Below, one piece after another: positions 42,954 to 52,753 of a stretch of 64,000 nucleotides of DNA. How positions within the stretch are numbered: the stretch's first letter is position 1; every line of letters starts with the position of its first letter. Made by a program: the position numbers and the translations under genes. The notes below the pieces were generated by a model. That model did not search any database. It had not been told where the DNA came from and was given only the letters and a program-made list of their open reading frames with translations. Origin of the DNA: Avena insularis (Eukaryota > Streptophyta > Magnoliopsida > Poales > Poaceae); the NCBI GenBank assembly GCA_023614405.1, contig CM042684.1:473937650-474001649 (forward strand). Direction: 5' to 3'.

Positions 42954-45560
42954 ATGCTGCAGCGCGCGGCGAGCAACGCCTACTCCTGGTGGTGGGCGTC
43001 CCACATCCGCACCAGCCAGTCAAAATGGCTCGATACCACCCTCCAGGGTACGCACCGCACGACATCCTTTCACTTTCTCCTGGTGTAGTGTAGCGAACTG
43101 CGAATTACATTGCGGTTTTTGTGATTGTGGTTGTTACAATGTCGTATCTGCACCGTGCGTGCAGAGATGGAGGACAGGGTGAAGCTCATGATCAAGCTCA
43201 TCGGGGCAGACGCAGACTCCTTCGGCAAGAAGGCGGAGCTCTACTTCAGGAGCCGCCCGGAGCTCATCAGCAACGTCGAGGAGATGTTCAAATCCTACCA
43301 GGCGCTGGCCGACCGGTTCGACAGGATATCCAGTGAGCTGCACAAGGCCAACCACACCATTGCCACCGTTTTCCCCGACCATGTCCAGTTCGCAATGCAA
43401 GAGAGCGATGGCGAGGGACTCCCTAAGGCAATCACCAGCATCGATCTCATCAACCACAAGTTCCCTGCGCTGGAAGGTTTGCCCATGGGCTCGCGGGTCA
43501 CAAGCCGGGGATCCAGTCCGGTTCAGAAGAGGACCCAGACACACCGACGAGTCGCCTCCCACATGAACAAGGACAAGGCGCTGGAGGAGATCGACAAGCT
43601 GCAGAAGAAAATCCTGCTGCTGCAGACCGAGAAGGAGTTCTTGAAGACCTCTTATGATAGTGCGCTGGGCAAGTACCTAGACATTGAGCGGCAGGTGGCC
43701 GGGTTGCAGGATGAGGTTTGCTCCTTGCAAGATACCTTTAGCACTGGCTCAGACATTGAAGATAACGAAGCACGGGCACTGATGGCTGCGCGAGCCATTC
43801 TGTCTTGTGAGCATACATTGGTTAATTTGCAGGGCCAGCAAAAGAGATCACATGACGAAGCGAGGGCTGAATTTCGAAGATTCGGCGAGGCAAAGGAGAA
43901 ACTGAAAACATTTAAGAATGAGTGCGGGCAGCCTCAGACGCAAAATGAAGGGCCTGATCACCTTGACACAGGACTTACGCAAGTACTGCCGCCTGTGGAT
44001 GGTGATGTTTCGGTTCGGAATGAGGTTAAGCTTGACCTGCAGGAAATATGTCAAAAAGTTAAAGAACTAATTGAATTGCGCCCAGAGGCATCAGTGGCAG
44101 AAGTAGCGGAAAAGGTTGATCGACTTGTGGAGAAGGTAATCAACCTGGAGCTTGCTACTACTTCGCAGAATGCTCAGATCAATAGAATGAAGTCTGAGAT
44201 AGATGACTTCCACAAGCGCCTGCATGCCTTGGAGGAAGAAAAGGTGGTTTTGCTTGCTGATTCCAGTAAGTTAGCAGACAGATTGAAGCAAGTTGAAGGG
44301 GTGCTGCAAAATGTCCAACAAATTGGTAGGTCCATACAAGATGGCACAGTGAATATTTCTAAAGAATTGACTGAAGCCTGCAGCGAACTTACTGAGTTCG
44401 TTGAAACATTGCATTCTCCGGAGCATGTTAAGGATTCATCCAGAAAGGGCCCGGAGGGTCCTATGGTTCAGGAGCGACTTGTTCCAAATGGATCTGAAGG
44501 TGAGGATAATATTTTATCAGAAGATTCCACATCTGTCCTTCAGAGCTACAAAGATACAGAGCAACAGCTTTCGGAAATCGAAGAGAAAAATCGGAACTAT
44601 CATACTGAGGCAATGTCAGAGCTGAACGAACTGAAGAGCTCCAATACAATGAAAGATGAGGAGATTCACTCTCTTAGGCGCATGCTAAGTTCTTTGCAGA
44701 GGAACATGAATGCTTCTGAGTGCATGGAGAAGTCTGAAGAAACATCCAAAATAACCACCACTCCTACAACTGAAGAAACATCCAAGATTGCTGGTGACAT
44801 AGATGAATACATTAAGCAATGCCAAGTTGAAGAACCACTTGCGTGTTCAGTTGGGGAGGAAAAATTTAGAGCGGAGATTGACAAGGTGTTGGAGCAGAAC
44901 ATGGACTTCTGGTTGAGGTTTAGCACATCGTACCATCAAATACGGCATTTCCAAGCAGTATTTGACAAGCTAAAAGCTGAGATGGTTAAATTGACTGATG
45001 CTCAGGAACAGGGGGCTGTGGATGGAATCCCTACTAATCATCAGGTAGCAAAGCTGGAGTCAGCTGTTTTAGAAAAGAAATTTCGAGATTTGAATACAGA
45101 TCTTCAAGTTTGGATGGAAAAGAATGTGCTGTTAAAAGGAGAGGTGGAGAACAAGTTCTCTTCTCTGTGTAGCATACAAGAAGATATATCAAAGATCACA
45201 GTTCTGGATAAAAGTGATGATGATCACTTCACCCTTTTGGAAGCTGCGAAATTCCAAGGAGAGGTGCTTAATATGAAACAAGAGAATAATAAAGTTAATA
45301 AAGAGCTAGAAGCTGGGCTCGACCACGTAAGAGGTCTCCAAGTGGAGGTTGGGAGGGTACTTTTGAAGCTCCGGGAGAATCTTGAGCTATCTATAGCAAG
45401 AAGCAACCGAGCTCAACAGAACTTCCGAGCCTTATCAATAAAAGCTGGGGTTCCTCTTAGAACTTTCCTGTTCGGCGCGAAGCCAAAGAAACCATCGCTC
45501 TTTTCATGCATGGGTCCTGGGATGCATAAGCAGTATGGTAGCTCGAAGACGCGTAGATGA
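42954..45560 (+). CDS. NET2-like: NET2-type NAB-domain actin-binding protein (two exons)
   Basis: The exons are 42954-43047 and 43165-45560, joined in phase 1, giving 829 residues. The first exon encodes the start of the NAB (NET actin-binding) domain (MLQRAASNAYSWWWASHIRT, then SKWLD). The second completes it (MEDRVKLMIKLIGADADSFG, RPELISNVEEMFKSYQALAD, ATVFPDHVQFAM), about residues 1-110. LQRAASNAYSWWWASHI at the very N-terminus is the NET2 subgroup form, unlike NET1, NET3 and NET4. Most of the rest is predicted coiled coil (LEEIDKLQKKILLLQTEKEF; repeated EETSKI near residue 545-555). The C-terminus (PLRTFLFGAKPKKPSLFSC) is also NET2-like. The family links membranes to actin filaments, in Arabidopsis mainly in pollen. 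No damage is seen. Confidence 0.92.
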
Positions 45561-47820
45561 GAATGATTGGATTATCAGCTATACGTTTCTTTTAGCTGTC
45601 AGTTGACTTGTGCTATGTATGTTTTTCTTAGGCCTTAAATGTAAAGGACCCTGTGTCACTTGACTCAAGTTTGGTTTATATATTCAATTTACTTCTGCAC
45701 GGACCTTGCTGTCAGAACTAAATTTAGTGGAAAATAGGATGTGAGATTTGTTCTCAATACTACTGTCCTGTTACTGGAAGAAACTGTCCTTGCCTTCTAA
45801 TTGCCAAACTGGGGTCAAGTTGGTGAACCCTACCTATTCTGTGGTAGTGCAGCTATCTTTCCAGTTGACCTACTGGGGGAAACTTAAACCTGTAGCTGTG
45901 ATCATATCCTTACATTTTATACCTTCTGGGCATAGTTTGTTGGGAGAAAACTATAACCTATAAAGTTAATCCCAGCAAAACCCAAACTTCTTTGAATTTT
46001 CATGTGCACAGTATCCTTTTTTTTCTTCTGGTGATCTGTTCAGCAGTTATTGAATTGATCCTTCAGGCTATGCAATTATGCAATCTGAGAAGCACGTCTC
46101 CTCTCATATGACAATGCCTTTCTTCTGTGTGTCAATAGAATGGCAAATTTCTAGATAAATGTGTGTTGACTTCATTGTGCGTGGTTCATGTCCACATTCA
46201 GTGTTTATTTCCATATATGCTATGATCTATTGACATCCAAAAAAGCATAAACAAGGGTAAGTTACTTGTAAACCTAAAATTGTACTACTTTCTTCTGTTT
46301 CCTTTTCTCCAGAAGGTGGTGGTGCTGTTTACTACAGTTGTTTGTCATATTGCATGCTTTATCCTCTTAACAGTTTAGCATTAGTTTGACTTCTTTGTTA
46401 TTTCTTTAGAAGGAAAGATAATGCGTGTTGGCTTCATTGAATCATGAGAGGATGGTGTCAGAAACTTGGCTCGGATGGATTTGATCAGGTATGGTTCATA
46501 TCAGTGCTTTAGATGGCACATTACATGAAATTAATAATGTACCTTGTAAATTCCTTATGTCTAAACATTTTAGTGTTTTTAGAAAACAAAAAGTGGGCTG
46601 TGAAGTGTCAATTATTAGATATGACTAGCCCTATTATATCCATTATATACTCACTCTTTTCAGTTTACAATGCACAGTTTACTTTATAATGGAACTGAGC
46701 AGTTCTTTCCTAGTCAGTTCACAGGCTTCCTCAAAGCTCTTTCTCTTTGCCGAAGTGGTGGGTTCCCATTTTCTACTATTTTGTAGTCAAACCTAAAACA
46801 TGGGTATCTCTATGCTAAACATGAAAATGGCATGTATCTTTATTATGTTCTATGAAGCATTAACAGGTTATCTGACACAAGCACCACTTTTTAGTTTGTC
46901 ATGGGTTACTTTTATGCTTTGCTAGTTGGTACAGAGCTCGGAACTCATTGTACAAAATCGAAGATAAGGCAGACCTGGCAATCTCTAGACTCTAGTTAAT
47001 GATGAATGCTCTTGAAGTTGAGAAAGAAGGGCCCGACTTTTGTTCTAGCAAGCATCACATCAGTTATTCAGCTACAGTTTGTTTTACCTTCTACACCTTT
47101 GTATTCCTGCTCAATATGCTAGTTACTAGTCCAGTTATCTTAGTAAGTGGATTTCGTTTACACTTGTAGATGTGAGCTATACATTCACTTTTTTTCTACT
47201 CCATTTTCAGCCACCGGTCTCAATGCATTTGTAGATAACTTCATTAGTAAATCCAAAAGAAATTTCAGAACTGCAGTGCAGAAGATAGTTTCCATATCCT
47301 TAAAACGCAAGTTTTCCCCTTGTACTGTGATCTTTTAGTAGGTTTCTTAAAAATATGTTAGGAGCTTCTTAATGCCTGGTTGTGATGTGGTTATATTTTC
47401 TCAAAAACTAGCGATGTGGTTATATTTACTCACGAAAGGTCCATATGCATATGTAAATATCGGCAGTAAGGTGCAATTTTTTGTGTTGTTGATGTCTAAT
47501 GCAGATGGGTCAATGGCATCAATCTCCTCATATTTATTAATGCATTTATGACTGGTTGGAGCATATTCTTTAGTGATGTGTCTGACACGTGTTCATCTCC
47601 TAAACTCTTATTGTTCAGCATACTTTTTATCTTCTACCAAATGAAGGCATATTTTTGAATTTCTTTTCCAATCAAGGTAAAGAATCCCATTTCCGATGGC
47701 TTGGCTGGACAGAAAGGGCCCCAACTTTGTAGGATCAATTTTCCTTGTCACACAGCTCATCACTTTGTTTCCTTGCATAATATGTTCACCGTTGCCTGTA
47801 GTGACCATACTGAGCTATAT
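45561..47820. other. Intergenic region between NET2-type and CCT genes
   Basis: This contains the NET2 3' UTR and AT-rich spacer. Only short frames are present. I see no transposon ends with target duplications and no RNA gene. Confidence 0.55.
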
Positions 47821-48007
47821 CAATTAGGAAATGTCTACCTTGTTAAAAAGTAGTGGCCTAGCCGCCCTACCAACTATGGTGTATAGTATATACACTATGC
47901 TCATCAAATGGTCTCTTTTTATACCAAACCCCTTCACTTGCCTTACCGCCAAACACACACACACACACACACACACACCCAAAGGGATTCATATCCAAGA
48001 GCCATCC
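47821..48007 (+). promoter_or_regulatory. Putative promoter and leader of the CCT gene with CA microsatellite
   Basis: A TATA-like stretch (TAGTATATA near 47884, inside the small inverted repeat GTGTATA-GTA-TATACAC) and TTTTTATACC at about 47914 precede a (CA)n run at 47953-47978. The coding start at 48008 lies 30 bp after the CA run. The CA repeat is therefore likely in the 5' leader. Confidence 0.4.
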
Positions 48008-49139
48008 ATGTTCAACCCTTCTTCCTCATCCGTGCCCACCTACAGTGACCTCTCCATGAACCATGCAGTGAACTTGTCTAGTGATCTGCACACGGCTCCA
48101 ACTGAAATTCCTCGTGGCAACGGCTTGTTCCACGACAACGGCGGTTTGTTTTCTCCGCTTGGCTTTGCTGCTTCAGCGCCACCCCCCTGTACCTCTTCCC
48201 TCCTCCATTCCTACTATACCAACAAGCAGGGCACCAGTTCACACTCCTTCCCTCTTTACCCACCACAATTTCCTGATCCTGTCAACAGTAATGCGGCCTT
48301 CTCTTGCATGTCTCCTTCGGCATTCCAGTTGCCCCTTCCCCCAGTGTCTTCCTCCCCTTCCTCATCCTCGGGCGACCTGTTAGAATTCAGCAGCTCCGGT
48401 ACCGTGCGGCGTGTCCTCAGCGCCGGCGACCTGCAGGTAATGCAACAATCCTCAAAGCTTGCACCGCGGTTCATACCGCTGAACAGCTGTTAACCATTTG
48501 CAACATGTGTTTGTGATGCGAAACAGGGGAGCAATGCTCCAGTACCACCAGCGGTACACCCGCGATTCCCAGGCGACAGCTGCAGCCAGGATGCGGTGGA
48601 GCTACCCATGGAGAAGGTGGGGCGTTACAGCACGGAAGAACGGAAGGAGAGGATCGAGAGGTACCGCAGCAAGCGCCAGCAGAGGAACTTCCACAGGAAG
48701 ATCACTGTATGTATCTTGCAAATGCATTCTGATTCTCTCGCCTTAAATTCCAGTTTATCACCCGGCCTCTTTGCTGCATGCCTTCCAGTACGCGTGCAGG
48801 AAGACCCTGGCAGACAGCAGGCCGAGGGTGCAGGGTCGGTTCGCGAGGAACGTCGAGACGGAGGAGGAGGGCGACGCTGCCACCGACCTGGAGATGGAGG
48901 CGTCGGGCGTCAGCTACGAGTTGTACAGCTCGCACAACGACCTCAGCGGCGGCAACTGTTATGACAGCCAGAGCCCTGGTGGGGACAGCATGGTGTTTGA
49001 CGACAGCAAGTGGTGGTGGTGGGCGACCCCGGTGGCAGCCAATGGACAGCAGCAGCCGCTGCAGCAGAGCGTCGGTTTCGACGTCGTCGACGAAGAGCAG
49101 CTGTGGGCCAGCCTCGCGGACATGTGCTCCGGCACCTGA
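48008..49139 (+). CDS. CCT-motif family transcriptional regulator (CMF type, three exons)
   Basis: The exons are 48008-48436, 48527-48706 and 48789-49139, all joined in phase 0 with GT-AG introns, giving 319 residues. Residues 1-170 are Ser/Pro/Tyr-rich without a B-box or response-regulator domain. The CCT motif lies near residues 180-225, split by intron 2 (KERIERYRSKRQQRNFHRKI / TYACRKTLADSRPRVQGRFA). It has the basic nuclear-localisation and DNA/NF-Y-interaction features of the family. The C-terminal part is acidic (NVETEEEGDAATDLEME), with a WWWW tract and the ending DEEQLWASLADMCSGT. Having CCT without other domains makes it a CMF-type protein; in grasses such genes often affect flowering time. 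The start MFNPSSSSVP was chosen over the upstream in-frame ATG at 47831, which lies before the TATA-like stretch and reads through the CA repeat. The gene looks intact. Confidence 0.92.
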
Positions 49140-49811
49140 CCCAGTTGCCTCTGGACTCTGTGGTTGGTGCTGTGTGGTGCGAGGAGCACCGAGCGAGCCA
49201 GCGGCGGCTGCGGTACGTGCAGCGGTCAGAGCGGCGTCGCTGACCTTCTCATGCCCACCTTAGTGCATCAGCTTAATTAGCTTTTTAGTAGAAGGAAAAA
49301 ATGGAGAAGAAAGAGGACTCCCCTCCCACTTTGTCCCCACTTCTCAGCTTGTTCTATGCGTGTTCCGAGTTAAGACAGTTAGTAGTGTGACCACTTTCAC
49401 TTTGCGATCAATCTTGTTCCACATAGCTTGGGCCCTGCTGTTGGCTTCCACGTAGTACCTGAAAAATCGAAACAATACCTTCTCGCTGCAACTGTCGCGT
49501 GCCCCGTTCTTGTCTCGTGTTTTTCGCCCTCACTCCGCAAATGTTAGTGGTTCATTTTTTGGCCACTGACTGCAATGCTGATCTAGGATGCCACTGAGAT
49601 CTGAGTGACGGAGTGTGCTGCCGATCACCCCGAAGGTTCCGCCGCTTGTGAATTGTAACGTTGCGGTCCACCGGTTGGCAAATTGGCAGTGGTCTCATTG
49701 GTGCCGAACAATGGTGCCGGTCACTCTCTCAGCAGTACCCTGCCATCGGCTTTCGCACGATGATGATTTCCCCGTTATGGGCACATTAGCAGTTCCTGGA
49801 AAGACGCGTCG
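49140..49811. other. 3' flank of the CCT gene
   Basis: This includes the likely 3' UTR. No further gene or repeat is seen before the transposon nest starting at 49815. Confidence 0.55.
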
Positions 49812-50329
49812 TAAGAGCATCTCCACTCGTTGGCTGTTCCCAGGCTGAAATCCGAACCTAAATAGAGCTGGACGGAGGAAGGTTTCAGGTCTGGAAATGG
49901 CCGATTTTCCACTCGCGTTCCCAGTCCGAGTTACCAGGTCGGCGTGTTTTCGCCTAAATTTGACTCAAATTTGTGCAGTTTTCGACATATTTAATACGAA
50001 TACAGAGCACGCATAGTTCTGGATGAAATTAACCACAGTTCGGCATAAAATTAAACATAGTTCGACGAACAATGAAAATACAACATATTTCGGCCTAGTT
50101 TGGCCAGATTCATGCTAGACATCTATGTGTTTCCCTAGCTCGTTGGCGAAGTAATCAGCCAGTGGCGGAACTAGGTTTTTACGAATGGGTATGCCATTCT
50201 TAAAATTTTACCAGTTCAAGAAAAAATTGTAAAGTTGCATTGTTATACAACATAGAAGCAAATAATAATATGCAAATGAAATATAAAATTGAAAAATTGC
50301 ATAAATTGCTAAAAAATGGTTCAAAAAGT

Positions 50330-50740
50330 ACTACTTAGTTTGACTTTCCTGGTCTACCCTTTTTTAAGGACATGAAAGTCTCTACCGTATCATTTTCATC
50401 CACCTCGAAGAAAATATCCCTACTACCTTTTTTGAATAAATAGTATACAAAGCAAAAGATAGAATCCTTATTGATACCGTATTCAAGCCAATCAGATTAT
50501 TAAGCCATACAAAATTAAATTGGCGATCTCTTGTTGCAATATTATTTTCAGGAAAACATGTGTGTAAGGTCTGAAAAATACCTTTTAAGAATATATTCCC
50601 TTTAAATTACATCTTGATCATTAACATGATTTTTAGCGGTAGTGGCCTTCTTTTGCTTCACGTTTCTAAAAAAGGTATTCAATATCTCCGTCTTTCTTCT
50701 CTTCACATTTGGAATTACACAAAAAATATTTTTCATCCAA
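50330..50740 (-). pseudogene. hAT transposase fragment (TTF/zinc-finger MYM-like type)
   Basis: On the minus strand one register reads [20 protein letters not shown]. After a frameshift it reads WLEYGINKDSIFCFVYYLFK, followed by FFEVDENDTVETFMS. In the family the second block reads approximately W-L-E-Y-S-x-x-K-D-A-A-F-C-x-x-C-Y-L-F. Here the second cysteine is replaced, and stops and shifts separate the blocks. This is an inactive remnant. Confidence 0.6.
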
Positions 50741-50964
50741 AAGAGGTCTACGAATACTTTTGAAAAAACGTCAATATTTGCTAGCTTATTTGGCCAAGAA
50801 AAATAATTAAGCCAAGAAAATATAAGAACGATAACTTGTAGTATCTATGACGCGTGTAACGAAACTATGAGATGATAGAATAATAGTTCAGTCCTGGATC
50901 ATACAATCTCTTTACAAAACTAAATACGATCAATCATAAAATATATGTACACAATTGATTTGTA

Positions 50965-51293
50965 CTCCCTCCATCTTAAAATAGATGTCTTAGATTTGTT
51001 AGGATGAATATAGACACTAATTAGTACTCTCTCTGTTTCAAATTACTCCGCCGGCGCGCTTACGTAGGTGGGCTAGTACTTCCTCATATTTTATTCAAAA
51101 AAATCCTGTCATTTTTGAAATAGATAGTATGAAATGTGTACTACGTATACCAAAAATTCTAAGAATTTTTTGATAAAAAATGAGAAATCTTAGGCCACCT
51201 GGTAGCGTCTTGTGAGTAATTTGAAACAGAGGGAGTATATAGGTTCATTCAAATTTTAACAAATCTAAAAGATCTATTTTAAGACGGAGAGAG
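50965..51293. mobile_element. Stowaway MITE (outer), nested in the hAT element
   Basis: The ends CTCCCTCCATCTTAAAATAG and (complement of right end) CTCTCTCCGTCTTAAAATAG are flanked by TA (50963-50964 and 51294-51295). Further inward, the TTTGTTA motif pairs with TAACAAA. The element is split by a second MITE. Confidence 0.85.
51027..51235. mobile_element. Stowaway-like MITE (inner), nested in the outer MITE
   Basis: The ends CTCTCTCTGTTTCAAATTAC and (complement of right end) CTCCCTCTGTTTCAAATTAC are flanked by TA (51025-51026 and 51236-51237). It is 209 bp long. It lies completely within 50965-51293. Confidence 0.88.
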
Positions 51294-51902
51294 TATTTAA
51301 TTATTCATCGATTGGGGAATTAAAATAGGAAAACGAGTACTTGGATACTTACCGTGGCACAGTGTTGTGTGGACGCGGTGTGCCGGTGTCGTTCACCCTG
51401 GTCTCGTGGTCGTGTTCTCCCGGCGGCCGGCGGAGGGCGAGCCAGCTTCAACCTTGGGGCGTGCCGGTCGTCCAGGTTCCAGTCTTGCGGCGGCGGCCAG
51501 TTCCGCAGCCTGCAGTTTTGATCGAGGCGATGGCGTGGCCGCACGGTGGCAGCCTAGTGGGTCGCTAGATGCGCTTGCGCTAGGGTCTGGTCAGGTCTTT
51601 GGATCGGTTGTTTTTCTTCTAGCCTAGACGTACGGCGGCTGGACTGCATATCAAAGCTAAGCGGGTTTGCATGCATCGGGCTTTGTTTTCTGCTATACGT
51701 CGTACTGGTATGTATCACAGCTCCTCGTCGAGTGCTTCCGCTACGCCTGAAGATGAGGATCCACGAAAAAACAAAGTGGGACGTCAAGACGCCGACGGAA
51801 AAGAAGGGTTTCGGTCGGAGCCATCCGCAAGCCGCACCCCGCGACCGCAGGGTATGCCGCGGCATACCCGGCATACCCTGTAGGTCCGCCGTTGTAATCA
51901 GC

Positions 51903-52106
51903 GTACAACATGCAGTAGCCTTTCGTCCTTTGCCTTGCTTTGCACTTCCGGCGATCCTTCGCCGAGCCTCCATGCTCCGGCGTTAAAGTCTGCATGTACA
52001 ACCGTGCCAGAGATGCGAGGATTTACACGTGCTCTACATCTTCGGCGGTTGCGGTGTTCTCTTCCTCGAGCAACACGGCGAACAACTCTTCGTCGTCGGA
52101 GTCCAT
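51903..52106 (-). pseudogene. PIF/Harbinger transposase N-terminal fragment
   Basis: The minus strand reads MDSDDEELFAVLLEEENTAT, then an in-frame stop after EHV, then ILASLARLYMQTLTPEHGGS and KARQRTKGYCMLYADY. These are the typical N-terminal segments of grass PIF/Harbinger (HARBI1-like) transposases: an acidic start, GGS-x-x-GRRKSKPRQR and a YADYF-type motif. The hAT insertion cuts the protein at YADY. Its continuation on the other side (50159 leftwards) reads FANELGKHIDV, then a stop. The DDE catalytic domain is absent. Confidence 0.8.
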
Positions 52107-52465
52107 GGCCGAACAGGCCAATCGTCGAACACTTGGCGGGCGAGGTGGTGGGAGCTAGAAGCGTGGTCTAGGCTGTAGGGGGAAGTTGCGGCGGTGGCAG
52201 CGGACCTATCTACAGGCGACGAGGCAGCTGGGGGGAATCCTTCGTCGCGGGAGAGGCGATTGGTGGTGGGAAATGGGATGTCTCGCTGATAGGGCTGGCC
52301 CATCCTTGTTTTCTCTCGGGTTCGGTCTGGGAATGCCGGACCAAGTTTGGGCCTAATCCGGACGAAACCGGTGTCCTAGGAACGCAAATGGGTGAAATTT
52401 CGCCGTCCGGATGAAAAATAGGCTCTGAAAACGTCTTCCTGGAAATACAAGTGGAGATGCTCTAG

Positions 52466-52753
52466 ACACGGGCATTCCGGCTTTGGAAAGCGTGATGCTT
52501 ACATTGTCTGAACGAACATGTTTTTATTAAGACAGGGAAGAGATGCAGGCTATTTCTGTCGTCGGTGCCATGGAATCAGAATGTTTGCTTTCCGCCTTGG
52601 TGTGACTGGCAGACCATCTCCTGTTCACATACTTCATAGAGGTCATGTCTTAAAAGAACCATTTCTGCCACGGAATCTATATACTGCTTTCTCGAACACG
52701 GCCAACGGAGCCAGACGCTGGTAGTACTACTTCTAAACACACCACAATCTATA
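52466..52753. other. Short intergenic spacer
   Basis: No gene or repeat end is recognised between the PIF element and the first Helitron. Confidence 0.5.

Larger units (their letters stand above)
50160..51894 (-). mobile_element. hAT-type DNA transposon nested in the PIF element
   Basis: It has a perfect 8-bp target duplication TAATCAGC (50152-50159 and 51895-51902). The terminal repeats are CAGTGGCGGAACTAGG and, complement of the right end, CAACGGCGGACCTACA. Transposase remnants on the minus strand (about 50740-50330) match the zinc-finger-MYM/TTF-type hAT transposases. It is interrupted by a Stowaway pair. Confidence 0.88.
49815..52462 (-). mobile_element. PIF/Harbinger element with nested hAT and Stowaway elements
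   Basis: The left terminus is GAGCATCTCCACTCGT and the complement of the right terminus is GAGCATCTCCACTTGT (15 of 16 match). The flanks are TAA (49812-49814) and TAG (52463-52465), a 3-bp target duplication with one change. A PIF/Harbinger transposase N-terminus is encoded on the minus strand at 52106-51903. Removing the inserted hAT element (50160-51894) leaves only about 900 bp, so it is an internally deleted, non-autonomous copy. Confidence 0.85.

Noticed and set aside
42424..43182. Long plus-strand ORF of 252 codons upstream of and overlapping the NET2-type gene, plus antisense ORFs
   Set aside because: High GC content removes stops. The frame overlaps the NET2 first exon and intron and has no domain, while the NAB domain fixes the true frame.
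47831..48007. N-terminal extension of the CCT protein from the ATG at 47831
   Set aside because: It would read through the TATA-like stretch and the CA microsatellite. The MFNPSSSS start at 48008 fits a CMF-type protein better.
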